From: Ardenticatenaceae bacterium
GTDB lineage: Bacteria > Chloroflexota > Anaerolineae > Promineifilales > Promineifilaceae
Length of the DNA stretch: 20,050 nt
Direction of reading: 5' to 3'
Assembly: GCA_020634375.1 (NCBI GenBank)
Contig: JACKBX010000018.1
Coordinates: 1-20,050, forward strand
Of this stretch, positions 7,074 through 14,001 are shown piece after piece; the stretch's first letter is position 1; each line of letters begins with the position of its first letter. Below the pieces are notes generated by a model, which worked only from the letters and a program-made list of their open reading frames with translations, did no database searches and was not told the DNA's origin. The translations under genes were made by a program, and so were the position numbers.

Positions 7074-7134
7074 ACGGCCGTTCCCCACCCCCCTCTCATC
7101 CCCCTGCGCCAAAACAGGGTGGGGCAACGGCCGT
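7074..7134 (+). terminator. GC-rich inverted repeat built on two ACGGCCGT copies
   Basis: ACGGCCGTTCCCCACCC (7074-7090) is matched by GGGTGGGGCAACGGCCGT (7117-7134), its reverse complement apart from one extra base. The result is a stem of about 17 bp with a one-base bulge and a 26-base loop. It begins 22 bases after the methyltransferase stop and may end or stabilise that transcript. No U-run follows, so a classical terminator is not certain. Confidence 0.5.
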
Positions 7135-7158
7135 TCCTCCCACCCCCTCCAGACCTCA

Positions 7159-7368
7159 CAAGACCCCTTTCTTTCAAAAAAACGTCCCCTTAAGAGGTCT
7201 TAAGACCCCTTTCTTTCAAAAATATGCCCCCTTGAGAGGTCTCAAGACCCCTCTTTTTCAAAAATATGCCCCCTTGAGACCTCACAAGGCCCTGGTTTTT
7301 CAAAAAAATGCCCCCTTAAGAGGCCACAAGACCATCTTTTTTTGAAAAAATGCCCACTTGTACCGCGC
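7159..7368 (+). repeat. Five exact-register 42-bp tandem repeats
   Basis: Five consecutive 42-base units start at 7159, 7201, 7243, 7285 and 7327 with no length change; the fifth is degenerate at its end. Each unit begins (T/C)AAGACC or a close variant, has a pyrimidine run, CAAAAA, then TGCCCCCTT, and the first two end GAGGTCT. The junction of units 1 and 2 is the perfect palindrome GGTCTTAAGACC (7196-7207); that of units 2 and 3 is a near-palindrome. There is no unique spacer between units, so this is not a CRISPR array. No reading frame of note crosses it. The remainder of the 7053-7493 gap (7369-7493) holds no other feature I can support. Confidence 0.9.
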
Positions 7369-7493
7369 CAAGATAAGAGGTTCATCACGCCTCACGGCAA
7401 ATCCCGCGAAATCTGTAAGATCATTATTTTTTGAAAAGGCCCCAATAGACGAATGATCTTGAAGCCGCTGTTGATTTCTTTTACCCTATACTC

Positions 7494-9161
7494 ATGGCTG
7501 CCCGGTTCGATCCGCCCCCCTACATCAAAGAACGCTACCGCCTCGTCGAATGGCTTGGCGAAGGCAGCATGGGCGTCGTCTACCGCGCTCATGACGAAAC
7601 CCTGGATCGAGAAATCGCCATCAAATTTCTGCCGCCGGAGCAGGTGAGCGGCAGCGATGCCAGCAGCCGCTTCTTGCGCGAAGCCCGCGCCGTCGCCCGC
7701 CTCTCCCATCCCAACATCATGATGCTGTATGACATGGGCCAGGAGGATGGCTGGCATTATCTGGCGCTGGAGTACATTCCCGGCCAGGATTTACACGCGC
7801 ATCTTGCCGCACAGGGGCCGCTTGCGCCGCAGCCCGCGCTGCAAATCATACGCAGTGTGTTGGCGGCGCTGGCTTATGCCCATGATAACGGCCTCATCCA
7901 CCGCGACATCAAGCCGGAAAACATCATGATCATGCCGGACGGCCGTATCAAAGTCGCCGATTTCGGTTTAGCGCGGGCACAAACAGACCCACGCCTCACC
8001 CAAGAGGGGGCGCTGCTGGGAACCGTCCTCTACCTGGCCCCGGAACTCATCGCCGGGCAGCCCGCCGACGCCCGCAGCGATTTATACGCCGTCGGCGCGG
8101 TGCTGTATGAGATGCTGACCGGCCAGCCACCCTTCCGCGGCGCACAGGCAACGGCAGTCCTCATCCAAACCATGCAGCACCCCGTCACTCCGCCCAGCGA
8201 ACACAATCCCGCCATCCCCCCCGCCCTGGAGCAGGTGGTGATGAAGCTGCTAGACAAAGACCCGAACGGCCGTTACCAAACCGCATCAGAGGTACTCGCC
8301 GCCCTGCCCGACCTCGACGCCGCCCCGCCATCTCCTTTATTGACGGCGGGCGTTTTGGAGGATACGGCCGTTGCCATCGAAAGCGAACGCCGCCGCCTGG
8401 CCGGACTGCTGCAAGAAAACATCATCGAGCCGCTCAATCTGCTGCTTTCCCAGGCCAACGTCTACGAGCAAACGATGGGCGGCAATCCGATGGCAAAGAT
8501 GGCCGTCTCCGTGCTGACCACGCTGGCGCGGCAAACATTACAGCAAGCCCGCGACCTGGAAGCCAACCTGCACCCCACCCTGCTGGACTCGTTGGGATTA
8601 GAACCGGCGCTGGAAGCGTTAGTCAATCAGACGATGCGGGCGTATGGCCTGCAAATCAACCTCAACCTGCGCCGCCTGCAAGAACGGCTGCCGCAGCCCA
8701 TCGAGCTGGTATTGTTCCGCATCACGCAGGATGCGCTGGCGCGAGCGACAAAGCAGGCGCACGCCACCACGGTCGCCATCCAACTGGAACTGGATGAGGC
8801 TGGCCTGCTGTACCGTTTTTGTGATGACGGCCGTACCCTGCCCACCGACGACTTACTCGCCACCCACGCCCGCATCGAATCTCTCGGCGGGCACATTGAG
8901 GCGAACACAACCACATCGGGCGGGTTGGATTTGACCATTCGCTTTGGCATGGCAACGGCCGTTGACCTCACCCCCCGCGAAATGGACGTGATCCAACTGC
9001 TGGCCGAAGGATTGAGCAACAAAGAAATGGCGCACATCCTCGCTGTCAGCCCGCGCACCATCAACTTCCATTTGGACAACATCTACTCCAAATTAGGTGT
9101 CAGCTCGCGCACAGAAGCGGCCGTCTACGCCCTGCGCCAGGGCTGGGTCAGGGGAGGCTAG
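7494..9161 (+). CDS. Ser/Thr protein kinase fused to degenerate histidine-kinase module and LuxR HTH
   Basis: A 555-residue soluble protein with three parts. Residues about 15-275 are a Hanks-type kinase: glycine loop LGEGSMGVV (21-29), Lys44 in AIKFL, HRDIKPEN with catalytic Asp138, DFG Asp156 and APE 182-184, so it should be active. Residues about 297-485 resemble a NarL-partner sensor kinase (HisKA_3 plus HATPase_c), but the phospho-accepting His is Gln307 (RLAGLLQENI) and the N-box Asn is replaced in QDALARATKQA. This module probably does not phosphorylate; it may dimerise or bind nucleotide. Residues 492-550 are a LuxR/GerE helix-turn-helix (LTPREMDVIQLLAEGLSNKE). No membrane span is present. 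The protein thus joins kinase and DNA-binding output in one chain. The only in-frame ATG is 7494, which lacks a Shine-Dalgarno sequence; leaderless or weak initiation is likely. Confidence 0.92.
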   Translation: MAARFDPPPYIKERYRLVEWLGEGSMGVVYRAHDETLDREIAIKFLPPEQVSGSDASSRFLREARAVARLSHPNIMMLYDMGQEDGWHYLALEYIPGQDLHAHLAAQGPLAPQPALQIIRSVLAALAYAHDNGLIHRDIKPENIMIMPDGRIKVADFGLARAQTDPRLTQEGALLGTVLYLAPELIAGQPADARSDLYAVGAVLYEMLTGQPPFRGAQATAVLIQTMQHPVTPPSEHNPAIPPALEQVVMKLLDKDPNGRYQTASEVLAALPDLDAAPPSPLLTAGVLEDTAVAIESERRRLAGLLQENIIEPLNLLLSQANVYEQTMGGNPMAKMAVSVLTTLARQTLQQARDLEANLHPTLLDSLGLEPALEALVNQTMRAYGLQINLNLRRLQERLPQPIELVLFRITQDALARATKQAHATTVAIQLELDEAGLLYRFCDDGRTLPTDDLLATHARIESLGGHIEANTTTSGGLDLTIRFGMATAVDLTPREMDVIQLLAEGLSNKEMAHILAVSPRTINFHLDNIYSKLGVSSRTEAAVYALRQGWVRGG

Positions 9162-9451
9162 CGCTCCTGTTCAAATAACCAGGGAATAAACCCGCTATTT
9201 ATCCGTTCCCCAGCGCATCGCCCCCATGTTACAAAACTAGCATGATTGAATGTTTGGACACGGAATAAAAAGGAAGGCTTTTTGGGAATTTGTGGGGTAA
9301 TCGCAGCGTGAAACGTGAAACGTGATGCGTAACCAAAGAGGGTTCACGTTTCACGCATCACGTTTCACGTCGAACCCCATGAAATCCGAAAGACCCAAAA
9401 GGAATACCAATTGAAGATATTCCGCAATCCGCATTCCCAAAGGAGTTCAAG
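9162..9451. other. Intergenic spacer before the CpaF-type gene
   Basis: This 290-base gap contains the heptamer hairpin at 9307-9369 and a short 7-bp-period stretch CCGCAATCCGCATTCC near 9422-9437. The ribosome binding site AAAGGAG precedes the ATG at 9452. No small ORF, RNA gene or convincing promoter pair is seen in the remainder. Confidence 0.5.
9307..9369 (+). repeat. GTGAAAC heptamer hairpin element
   Basis: Tandem GTGAAAC units ending GTGATGCG (9307-9329) are followed by a 24-base loop and the inverse set. CGTGAAACGTGATGCG (9314-9329) pairs perfectly with CGCATCACGTTTCACG (9354-9369), 16 bp. It has the same core as the elements at 2045 and 2918 and sits upstream of a gene rather than just after one. 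Confidence 0.85.
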
Positions 9452-10537
9452 ATGAACGAAACCGCAATCATGAAAGCGCTCGCCCCATTACAACCACTTT
9501 TAGACGATCCCCACGTCGCAGAAATTATGGTAGACGGCTACGATTCCGTCTACATCGAACGGCAAGAACAATTTGAAGACATCCCCACCCCTTTCCGCGA
9601 CAATCAACACCTGACCGAAGTCATCCAGCAAACGGCCGTCGCCCTGGGTCATCCCTTGGGCGCTGGCGAATGGATGCTGGACGGCCGTTTGCCCAATGGT
9701 TCCCGCTTCAACGCCGTGCTGCCCCCCGTCGCCATCTTGGGGCCATCGCTCATCATCCGCAAATTTGCGGCACGCAGCCTCACCTTCGACGACCTCATCC
9801 GTTTCGGCTCCCTCAACCAACTCATCATTGATTTTCTACGCGCCTGCGTCGAGGGGCGGCTCAACATCGTCATTTCCGGCGGAACCGGCTCCGGCAAAAC
9901 CACCGTCCTCAACCTCGTCACCAGCCTCATCCCGCCCAACGAGCGGGTGGTGACAGTGGAGAATGCGGCCGAGTTACGGCCGTCCCCCGCCCTCAAGCGC
10001 ATCGTCAGAATGGAAAGCCAGCCAGGCAACGCCAGCGGCGAAGGGGCCATCAGTATGCGCGATCTCGTCGTCAACGCCCTGCGGATGCGCCCCGACCGTC
10101 TGATCATCGGCGAAGTGCGCGGTGGCGAAGCGCTGGATGTATTCCAGGCGCTCAACACCGGTCACGACGGCAGCATGTTCAGTATGCACGCCGGCGGCGT
10201 CCACGATGCCTTGACCCGCCTGGAAACGATGGTCTACATGGCAATGCCCTCCCTACCACTGCTGCAAGTGCGCCAGCAAATGGCCGCCGCCATTGACGTG
10301 ATCCTCCACCAAGAACGGATGCGAGACGGCCGTCGCAAAATCCTGCGCGTCGCCGAAGTGGTGGGAATGCAGGGCGATGCCATTCTCGTACAGGACATTT
10401 TCAAATTTCAGGAGACAGGTATGGAGAACGGCCGTATCCTCGGCCAACACATCGCCACCGGCTACATTCCCACCTTCGTCAAAAAAATGCGTGCCGCCAA
10501 CGTCTCCATCCCCATGAGCCTGTTTACGCCACAATAG
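9452..10537 (+). CDS. CpaF/VirB11-type secretion ATPase (solitary)
   Basis: A 361-residue hexameric-type secretion ATPase. The N-terminal part has HVAEIMVDGYDSVYIE and RFNAVLPP, both typical of CpaF/TadA. The Walker A motif is GGTGSGKT at 143-150, the Walker B is RLIIGEVRGGEA at 216-226, and a His box follows in NTGHDGSMFSMHA (about 235-247). Such ATPases power Tad/Flp pilus assembly or type IV secretion at the inner face of the membrane. The protein is shorter than many CpaF proteins (about 400-480), lacking an extended N-terminal domain. ATG 9452 has AAAGGAG 8 bases upstream. No TadB, TadC, pilin or prepilin peptidase gene lies in the window, so its membrane partners must be elsewhere, or it serves another role. 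Five ACGGCCGT copies lie in the gene. Confidence 0.93.
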   Translation: MNETAIMKALAPLQPLLDDPHVAEIMVDGYDSVYIERQEQFEDIPTPFRDNQHLTEVIQQTAVALGHPLGAGEWMLDGRLPNGSRFNAVLPPVAILGPSLIIRKFAARSLTFDDLIRFGSLNQLIIDFLRACVEGRLNIVISGGTGSGKTTVLNLVTSLIPPNERVVTVENAAELRPSPALKRIVRMESQPGNASGEGAISMRDLVVNALRMRPDRLIIGEVRGGEALDVFQALNTGHDGSMFSMHAGGVHDALTRLETMVYMAMPSLPLLQVRQQMAAAIDVILHQERMRDGRRKILRVAEVVGMQGDAILVQDIFKFQETGMENGRILGQHIATGYIPTFVKKMRAANVSIPMSLFTPQ

Positions 10538-10547
10538 TCTATAATGT

Positions 10548-10572
10548 CGGTGCATGGCGATGCCATGCACCG
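10548..10572. terminator. 11-bp perfect hairpin after the ATPase gene
   Basis: CGGTGCATGGC (10548-10558) and GCCATGCACCG (10562-10572) form a perfect 11-bp stem with a GAT loop, 10 bases after the CpaF-type stop. A T-rich but broken stretch follows, so it may be a terminator or an mRNA-processing hairpin; a protein operator is also possible. Confidence 0.55.
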
Positions 10573-10611
10573 ATTCCTGAAAATTTGAGCAAATCCTTAG
10601 CACATTCTAAA

Positions 10612-10983
10612 ATGCGTCAAATGAAAAAAAGCACGTCACTGATCCTATTAGCGCTAACACTTGCCCCCCTTATTCTGTCTCAGATCGAAAGTTTCTTTTT
10701 CCGTAGGCAATTGCATAACGCCCTAGAAATGAACGATCGTCTAATGGTTGAAGCTTTATTCATGCAAGATCATCGTATGTTTATCATTGCATTGCTTTGG
10801 CTTTTAGTAATGGTTCTTGTCTATCTATTTCTTCTTTTTTCCCGCGATTACGGGCCAAAAGATAAAGATTGGCGATTTATATGGATGACATTTCTACTCT
10901 TGGGTAATTGGTTTGCAATGCTTATCTTTTGGTATCAGCATATTTGGAAAGCAACCTTTAATATCGCCTTGCAGGAGGAATAA
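10612..10983 (+). CDS. Small membrane protein of unknown function
   Basis: About 123 residues with three hydrophobic segments: STSLILLALTLAPLIL near the start, MFIIALLWLLVMVLVYLFLL in the middle and MTFLLLGNWFAMLIFWYQ near the end. I do not recognise the family. Start choice is weak: ATG 10612 (MRQMKK), ATG 10621 (MKKSTS) and TTG 10585 are all possible and none has a good Shine-Dalgarno; Lys-rich MKKS before the first span suits an inner-membrane anchor. The gene is AT-rich and lacks ACGGCCGT. Its stop at 10981-10983 is two bases before the ATG of the FAD/Fe-S dehydrogenase, whose ribosome binding site (GGAGGA) is inside this gene. The two are therefore very likely co-translated, and a role in holding the dehydrogenase near the membrane is possible but unproven. 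Confidence 0.75.
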   Translation: MRQMKKSTSLILLALTLAPLILSQIESFFFRRQLHNALEMNDRLMVEALFMQDHRMFIIALLWLLVMVLVYLFLLFSRDYGPKDKDWRFIWMTFLLLGNWFAMLIFWYQHIWKATFNIALQEE

Positions 10984-10985
10984 AC

Positions 10986-13922
10986 ATGTCTCAGCCTTCC
11001 CAGCTTTACGATTTTCTGAATGAATTGGGTAAGCGTGTGCGCGGCGACCTGCGCACCGACGAGTACAGCCGTATCCTCTACAGCACCGACGCCAGCATTT
11101 ACCGCGTCAAGCCCTATGGCGTCCTCATCCCGCAAACGGTGGATGATGTGCAAACGGCCGTCACACTAGCCGCCCAATACCACGTCCCCCTGCTGCCGCG
11201 CACGGCCGGCAGCAGCCTCGCCGGGCAAGCCACCAACGAGGCGCTGGTGATGGACTTCACGCGCCACCTCGATCAGGTGCTGGAAGTGAATCAGGAAGAG
11301 AAATGGGTGCGCGTGCAGCCGGGCATTGTGTTGGATGAGCTAAATTTGCACCTGCGGCAATACGGCCTGCAATTTGGCCCCGACCCCGCCAGCAGCAACC
11401 GCGCCGCCATGGGCGGCATCGTCTCCAACAACTCCACCGGAGCGCACTCCATTATGTACGGCATGACGGCCGATCACGTCCTGGAAACCGGCGTTATTTT
11501 GGCTGATGGCACAATGACACACTTCGGCCCCCTCACCGCCGCCGAATTGGTGCAGCGCCAAAACCGCGCCGGGCTGGAAGGAGCCATCTACCAACGTGCC
11601 TACCAACTCGCCACCGACCTCGCCAATCAGCAAACCATCCGTGCCAGTACGCCGCGCCATTGGCGGCGCTGCGGCGGCTACAACCTCGACCGCCTCATCC
11701 CCAAAGATGGTCTGAGCTACCGCTGGCCCCGCGACGAACGCTTCAATCTGGCAAAACTGGTCTGTGGCGCAGAGGGCACGCTGGCCGTAATCAGCGAAAT
11801 CAAGCTCAATCTGGTTCCCATCCCCAAGCAAACAGCCCTGGCGGTGGTGCATTTTGAGAGTTTGCCGGAGGCGTTAACGGCCGTGCCCATCATGCTCGAA
11901 ACCCACCCCTCAGCCATCGAACTGCTGGACAACCTGGGGCTGACGCTGTGCCGCGAAGTGCCGGAGTACGCCCGCCTGCTGACCACCTTTGTGCAGGGCG
12001 CTCCCAACTGCGTGCTGATTACCGAATTCTACGGCGAAAGCGAAGCGGAACTGCGCGACAAGGTAGCAAAACTGCAAACGCATTTGCAAAAACAAGGGGT
12101 GGCGGCAACGGCCGTTACCACCGCCTTCGACCGCCCCACGCAGGGCAACATCTGGAAAGTGCGCAAAGTGGGGCTGGGGCTGCTCATGTCCATCAAAGGC
12201 GACCACAAGCCCATCCCCTTCATCGAGGATGCGGCCGTGCCCCCCGAACACCTCGCCGAATACATCACCAAAGTCGAAGATTTCTGCCACAGCATCGGCA
12301 CAGATGTGGCCTACTACGCCCACGCCAGCGCCGGATGCCTGCATGTGCGCCCCCTCATCAACGCCAAGAAAGCCGCCGAAGTCGCCAAGCTGCCGGAAAT
12401 CACGCGCTTTTCGGTGGATTTGCTGCGCGGCTACGGCGGCGCATTTTCTAGCGAACACGGCGACGGCCGTGCGAGAAGCTGGCTCAACGAACACTTCTTC
12501 GGCCCAGACATGTATGCCCTCTTCAAAGAGGTCAAAGGGCTGTTTGACCCGCAAAACATCCTCAACCCTGGCAACATCGTCAACGCCGGAGCGATGACCA
12601 CCCACCTGCGCTACGGCGCGGATTACCGCTTTGCCCCGCTGACGCCGCACATAGACTTCAGCGAACACGGCGACTCGCCCGCAGGCGGCTTTGATCGCGC
12701 CGTCGAGATGTGCAACGGCGCGGGCATCTGCCGCAAAAAGACGATTGACACGATGTGCCCCAGCTTCCAGGCCACACGAGAGGAGACGCACAGCACACGC
12801 GGCCGTGCCAATCTGCTGCGGGCCGTCTACAGCGGCCAACTGCCGCCCACCGAGCTAACCGGCCCGCGCCTCTACGCGGCAATGGATTTGTGCATCGAGT
12901 GCAAAGCGTGCAAAGCGGAGTGCCCCTCGTCGGTGGACATGGCAAAAATCAAGTTTGAGTATCTGGCGCAGTACCACGACGCGCACGGCGTGCCCCTGCG
13001 TACCAAACTGTTCGCCAACATCGGCAGCCTCAGCCGCCTCGCCGCCCCGCTGGCCCCCCTCGCCAACGCTACCCTCAAAAACCGGCTCGTCCGCCAAGTC
13101 ATGGCAAAAACCCTGGGCATCGCCGCGCAGCGCACACTGCCCCCCTTCGCCCGCCGCCCCTTCATGCAGCAGTTCACACCTCAATCTCCAACCGCCAATC
13201 TCCAATCTCAAGTCATCCTCTTCATTGACCCCTTCACCAACTACAACTACCCGGAAATCGGCCTGGCCGCTGCGGAGGTGCTGCAAAAGGCGGGGTTTGC
13301 GGTGCGGGCGGTGATGGGTGAGGACGGCCGTCCCTACATCAGCAAAGGGTTGGTGGATGGCGCCCGCGCCGCCGCCCGCCGCACCCTGCACCAACTCGCC
13401 CCCTTCGCCGAGCAAGGGCTGCCCATTGTGGGGCTGGAACCCAGCAGCCTGCTCACCTTGCGCGACGAGTACCTCTATCTGCTGCGCGATGAAGCCCGCG
13501 CCCAGGTTTTGGCGGAGCACGCCACCACCTTCGAGGAGTTCATCGCCAAATTAGCCGATGAAGGCGCTCTCAACCTGACGTTTACACAGGAAAAGCGGGA
13601 GATTTTGCTGCACGGCCACTGCCATCAAAAGGCGCTGGTGGGCACAGAACCGAGCAAGCGCATTCTCAGCCTGCCGCCCAATTACACGGTCACGGAAGTG
13701 GACAGCGGCTGCTGCGGTATGGCCGGGGCCTTTGGCTATGAAGCGGAACATTATGAGATTTCGCTGCAAATGGGGGAACGGCGCTTGTTACCCGCCGTGC
13801 GTGCTGCCAGCGATGACACGCTCATCGTGGCTGCCGGGGTGAGCTGCCGCCAGCAAATCAAGCACGGTACGCAGCGCCACGCCCTGCACCCCGCAGAAGT
13901 GCTGCGCGACGCGCTGATATAA
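10986..13922 (+). CDS. Fused FAD-linked/Fe-S 2-hydroxyacid dehydrogenase (GlcD-GlcF/YdiJ-like)
   Basis: A 978-residue flavoprotein with the layout of E. coli YdiJ. Residues about 35-270 form a PCMH FAD domain (PRTAGSSLAGQATNEA and VSNNSTGAHSIMYGMTADHV); about 270-545 are the FAD-oxidase C domain with EHGDGR at 490-495 and FDPQNILNPGNIV. Then come Fe-S ligands: Cys576, Cys582 and Cys591, and Cys636-x2-Cys639-x2-Cys642-x3-Cys646. The C-terminal CCG part has HGHCHQKAL (876-884), DSGCCGMAG with Cys909-910, and Cys954. It should oxidise a D-2-hydroxyacid (D-lactate, glycolate or D-2-hydroxyglutarate) and pass electrons through the clusters to quinone or another carrier. A 28-base heptamer run (13182-13209) encodes an SPTANLQSQ linker just before the CCG region. 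GGAGGA lies 9 bases before the ATG, which nearly abuts the upstream membrane gene. The exact substrate is not readable. Confidence 0.92.
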   Translation: MSQPSQLYDFLNELGKRVRGDLRTDEYSRILYSTDASIYRVKPYGVLIPQTVDDVQTAVTLAAQYHVPLLPRTAGSSLAGQATNEALVMDFTRHLDQVLEVNQEEKWVRVQPGIVLDELNLHLRQYGLQFGPDPASSNRAAMGGIVSNNSTGAHSIMYGMTADHVLETGVILADGTMTHFGPLTAAELVQRQNRAGLEGAIYQRAYQLATDLANQQTIRASTPRHWRRCGGYNLDRLIPKDGLSYRWPRDERFNLAKLVCGAEGTLAVISEIKLNLVPIPKQTALAVVHFESLPEALTAVPIMLETHPSAIELLDNLGLTLCREVPEYARLLTTFVQGAPNCVLITEFYGESEAELRDKVAKLQTHLQKQGVAATAVTTAFDRPTQGNIWKVRKVGLGLLMSIKGDHKPIPFIEDAAVPPEHLAEYITKVEDFCHSIGTDVAYYAHASAGCLHVRPLINAKKAAEVAKLPEITRFSVDLLRGYGGAFSSEHGDGRARSWLNEHFFGPDMYALFKEVKGLFDPQNILNPGNIVNAGAMTTHLRYGADYRFAPLTPHIDFSEHGDSPAGGFDRAVEMCNGAGICRKKTIDTMCPSFQATREETHSTRGRANLLRAVYSGQLPPTELTGPRLYAAMDLCIECKACKAECPSSVDMAKIKFEYLAQYHDAHGVPLRTKLFANIGSLSRLAAPLAPLANATLKNRLVRQVMAKTLGIAAQRTLPPFARRPFMQQFTPQSPTANLQSQVILFIDPFTNYNYPEIGLAAAEVLQKAGFAVRAVMGEDGRPYISKGLVDGARAAARRTLHQLAPFAEQGLPIVGLEPSSLLTLRDEYLYLLRDEARAQVLAEHATTFEEFIAKLADEGALNLTFTQEKREILLHGHCHQKALVGTEPSKRILSLPPNYTVTEVDSGCCGMAGAFGYEAEHYEISLQMGERRLLPAVRAASDDTLIVAAGVSCRQQIKHGTQRHALHPAEVLRDALI
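13182..13209 (+). repeat. CAATCTC heptamer repeat inside the dehydrogenase gene
   Basis: Four 7-base units, CAATCTC, CAACCGC, CAATCTC and CAATCTC, follow one another without a gap. They are translated without a stop as part of a Ser/Pro/Gln/Asn linker between the ferredoxin-like and CCG regions. The motif differs from the TCACGTT and ACTTGAC families but keeps the 7-base period. Confidence 0.75.
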
Positions 13923-14001
13923 TAGATGTTTAGGGTAGAGGAGAAGCTTTAGCTGAACCGTAATCGGCCAAAACCTCCCTTCCAAACAGAGGTAAAAGAA
14001 A

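Noticed and set aside
7159..7368. CRISPR array
   Set aside because: Units are contiguous with no unique spacers, and no cas gene is present.
7487..7492. TATACT just before the kinase ATG as a promoter
   Set aside because: Transcription would begin inside the gene, downstream of the only ATG, and no -35 box lies at the right distance.
11910..12839. Open frame of 309 codons on the minus strand within the FAD/Fe-S gene
   Set aside because: It lies opposite a gene with clear conserved motifs throughout, and its translation is a low-complexity Val/Ala/Gly/His shadow of GC-rich codons.
13918..13923. TATAAT as a -10 box for the MDR dehydrogenase
   Set aside because: It overlaps the stop codon of the preceding gene and no -35 box is found at the right distance.
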